A stretch of DNA of 7,062 nt, taken from assembly GCA_003645115.1 (NCBI GenBank), contig QNEG01000070.1:1-7062 (forward strand). Direction: 5' to 3'. This DNA is from a bacterium. GTDB lineage: Bacteria > UBP14 > UBA6098 > B30-G16. Positions 5,795 to 7,062 of the stretch are shown one piece after another (position 1 is the first letter of the stretch; each line of letters begins with the position of its first letter). A program made the translations under genes and the position numbers. The notes under the pieces were generated by a model. The model searched no databases. It saw only the letters and a program-made list of their open reading frames with translations, and had not been told where the DNA came from.

Positions 5795-6470
5795 TGTTTA
5801 GCAACCTCCTCAAATCATCTATAAAATGCTCAAACAATTTGACTTTCTCACTTTCCTCAATTTTTTCTTCTGTTAATACATAACTCCCATCTAAATCTAC
5901 TTCTACAATAGCTCTTCCCTTTTTCGTTGGCTTTTCATAAGTTAATGTCCCATCTTCATCTGGTGTGATAAAATACACCCTGATATGCTTTGTAGCCTCA
6001 TCTTGTAGAAGTTTAAGCTTCCAGTAACCTGTTTGAGCAATTCGCTCTCTTAAAGTAACTTTACTTGAAATGGCAGCTAAAACTTTGCAAGTTCGAGGAT
6101 GATAAATAATGATATCAACATCTGGTAAATGTAAGCCAAATTCTCCATAATTAATAGCCAAATTCCTCTTAACCTTACTCAGTTTCTTAGGCAAACTCTT
6201 CGATCTTTCTAATCTATTACCATTAACTACCTTCAGTCCAAGTTCTTCGACTTCTTCGGTGATGATGTATTGAACCAACTTCTCCAAATTTTTTCCTTTG
6301 AATGCGCGCCAACTTTGCTCATGGTCCCCACTTGGGGTTGGACATTTTAACCAATCCTGTTTATGGAGTTCCTTTGCCTCTTTCAACAATTCTGAAATAT
6401 GTTTGTATGCATCTACTCCTAACTGTTTTTGCTTTTTTAGATATAACCTTTTCAAATCCTCAAAATCCAT
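5784..6470 (-). CDS. Type II restriction endonuclease, PD-(D/E)XK fold, probably BsaWI/CCGG-type
   Basis: The protein (228 residues from the ATG) should cut unmethylated DNA at the sequence protected by the flanking methyltransferases. An N-terminal helical part leads to EQSWRAFKGKNLEKL (51-65), where Glu63 follows the KGxxxE pattern seen in PD-(D/E)XK nucleases. The core is LPDVDIIIYHPRTCKVLAAI (115-134), with Asp117 or Asp119 as metal ligand, then SSK with Lys137. Next comes RER (141-143), giving S-x-K-x3-R-E-R, the arrangement of CCGG/CCNGG-cutting enzymes such as Ecl18kI. Overall it resembles what I recall of BsaWI-type enzymes (W^CCGGW), but that subfamily call is tentative. The glutamate usually found 13 residues after the Lys is Trp150 here. 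Start choice: AAGGAG lies 8 nt before ATG 6470. A GTG at 6479, three codons earlier, would overlap that site, so it is less likely. The gene starts 5 nt after the upstream methyltransferase stop and overlaps the next gene by 11 nt. Confidence 0.75.
   Translation of the reverse strand: MDFEDLKRLYLKKQKQLGVDAYKHISELLKEAKELHKQDWLKCPTPSGDHEQSWRAFKGKNLEKLVQYIITEEVEELGLKVVNGNRLERSKSLPKKLSKVKRNLAINYGEFGLHLPDVDIIIYHPRTCKVLAAISSKVTLRERIAQTGYWKLKLLQDEATKHIRVYFITPDEDGTLTYEKPTKKGRAIVEVDLDGSYVLTEEKIEESEKVKLFEHFIDDLRRLLNNEK
5805..5810 (-). promoter_or_regulatory. Ribosome binding site of the second methyltransferase, inside the endonuclease gene
   Basis: A full AGGAGG on the minus strand lies 10 nt before ATG 5794, within the last codons of the endonuclease gene. 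It supports reinitiation or coupled translation and may keep methyltransferase output at least equal to that of the endonuclease. Confidence 0.7.
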
Positions 6471-6475
6471 ATTTA

Positions 6476-7062
6476 TCACTCCTTTAAACCAATTACAATA
6501 TATTCAACGGGATATGCTTCTGAGTTTGCGTCGTTATTACTTGCAAACCTACCTGTTTTTTCATCTCTTTTCTGGGGAAGTATTTTAGAGGGTATTTTTC
6601 TTTTTATAATCCTATCGAGTTTAAAACCTGAATTTTTTAAACTTTCTGCAAATACCTCCGCATTTAATATATTTACTCTATTTAATCTTGTATTACCAAT
6701 AACATAACAACATCTACCCCCTGGTTTTAAAATTCTGTAGTTCTCATCAAACACTTCTTCCATATCGATAAAAAAGGCTTCAATTTCTTTTGCTATTTTA
6801 TGATTTTTCTCGAACATCTTATTAACTATATCCATCCCGATTTTACTTTTTAACTTCTTGTTTTCATATTTCTTGTAAGATGTTCCAATAAATTCTTTTT
6901 TATATTCTGTCAAATCATTGGCTAAATCGAACCAAATGGTAGATAACTGATGCAAATCCGCATACTCATAACTTGTAACATAAGGACTCGAACTTATTAT
7001 TATATCAACACTATTATCGGATACGGGTTGAAATCGTGCATCACCAACACTTATGTTTAGAT
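6476..7062 (-). CDS. DNA amino-methyltransferase, first enzyme of the cassette (5' end beyond the window)
   Basis: The frame is open to the window edge, leaving 194 C-terminal codons. It begins within the methyltransferase core: VGDARF (motif III-like), then DNSVDIIISSSPYVTSYEYA, where SSPY is the catalytic motif IV, followed by the HQLSTIWFDL helix. Later come ILKPGGRCCYVIGNTR and the closing strand EAYPVEYIVIGLKE, typical of the C-terminus of N4/N6 amino-methyltransferases. The cofactor motif I must lie in the missing N-terminal part. A reading that starts at the internal TTG (6955) would be an artefact, because it falls after motif IV. SSPY resembles the SPPY of N4-cytosine enzymes but has Ser at the second position, like the DSPY of the other methyltransferase. 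The GGAG before its TGA stop serves as ribosome site for the endonuclease. It presumably protects the same site as its partner, perhaps the other strand or as a second subunit. Confidence 0.85.
   Translation of the reverse strand, partial: LNISVGDARFQPVSDNSVDIIISSSPYVTSYEYADLHQLSTIWFDLANDLTEYKKEFIGTSYKKYENKKLKSKIGMDIVNKMFEKNHKIAKEIEAFFIDMEEVFDENYRILKPGGRCCYVIGNTRLNRVNILNAEVFAESLKNSGFKLDRIIKRKIPSKILPQKRDEKTGRFASNNDANSEAYPVEYIVIGLKE
6479..6484 (-). promoter_or_regulatory. Ribosome binding site that decides the endonuclease start
   Basis: AAGGAG on the minus strand lies in the last two codons of the upstream methyltransferase, 8 nt before ATG 6470. The alternative GTG at 6477-6479 begins within this site, which argues against it as the start. 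Confidence 0.7.

Noticed and set aside
6477..6479. GTG at 6479 as the endonuclease start
   Set aside because: It overlaps the AAGGAG ribosome site, whereas ATG 6470 has ideal 8-nt spacing.
6298..6588. Plus-strand frames over the endonuclease/methyltransferase junction
   Set aside because: They are antisense to two well-supported coupled genes, and the residues are Phe/Leu/Ser-rich as expected of a shadow frame.

Overview
The window is bacterial, gene-dense and almost entirely minus-strand. It appears to come from an uncultured or poorly characterised lineage. Biotin carboxylase and a fused radical SAM/DUF2344 protein are both bacterial in character, and most genes have clear Shine-Dalgarno sites. 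Nothing in the window fixes the phylum. An FCB-like or other candidate-phylum bacterium would fit the moderate-GC core and the AT-rich accessory part, but this is only an impression.

Two blocks differ in character. The left block (about 1-4670) looks like core genome. In transcription order, right to left, it holds an 867-residue radical SAM protein fused to a DUF2344 domain, a 177-residue conserved-looking protein of unknown function, and accC (biotin carboxylase). The second gene is tightly coupled to the first. accC has its own good promoter candidate. At the far left edge a plus-strand reading frame may be the tail of a convergent gene.

The right block (about 4749 to the end) is visibly more AT-rich and looks like an acquired type II restriction-modification cassette. 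In transcription order it holds an amino-methyltransferase cut by the window edge, a 228-residue PD-(D/E)XK-type restriction endonuclease, a second small amino-methyltransferase, and a 78-residue protein of unknown function. The M-R-M genes are translationally coupled: 5 nt lies between the first two and the next pair overlaps by 11 nt. The endonuclease carries an S-x-K-x3-R-E-R signature like that of CCGG/CCNGG-cutting enzymes, and its overall look suggests a BsaWI-type enzyme. The two methyltransferases would protect host DNA, perhaps one per strand or as a two-subunit enzyme.

The most interesting points are the M-R-M architecture, the nonstandard catalytic motifs (SSPY and DSPY, and no glutamate where the CCGG-type endonuclease helix normally has one), and the unassigned 78-residue gene trailing the cassette. 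The radical SAM gene lacks a ribosome binding site and may be read from a leaderless transcript. No stretch longer than about 120 bases is without a gene.
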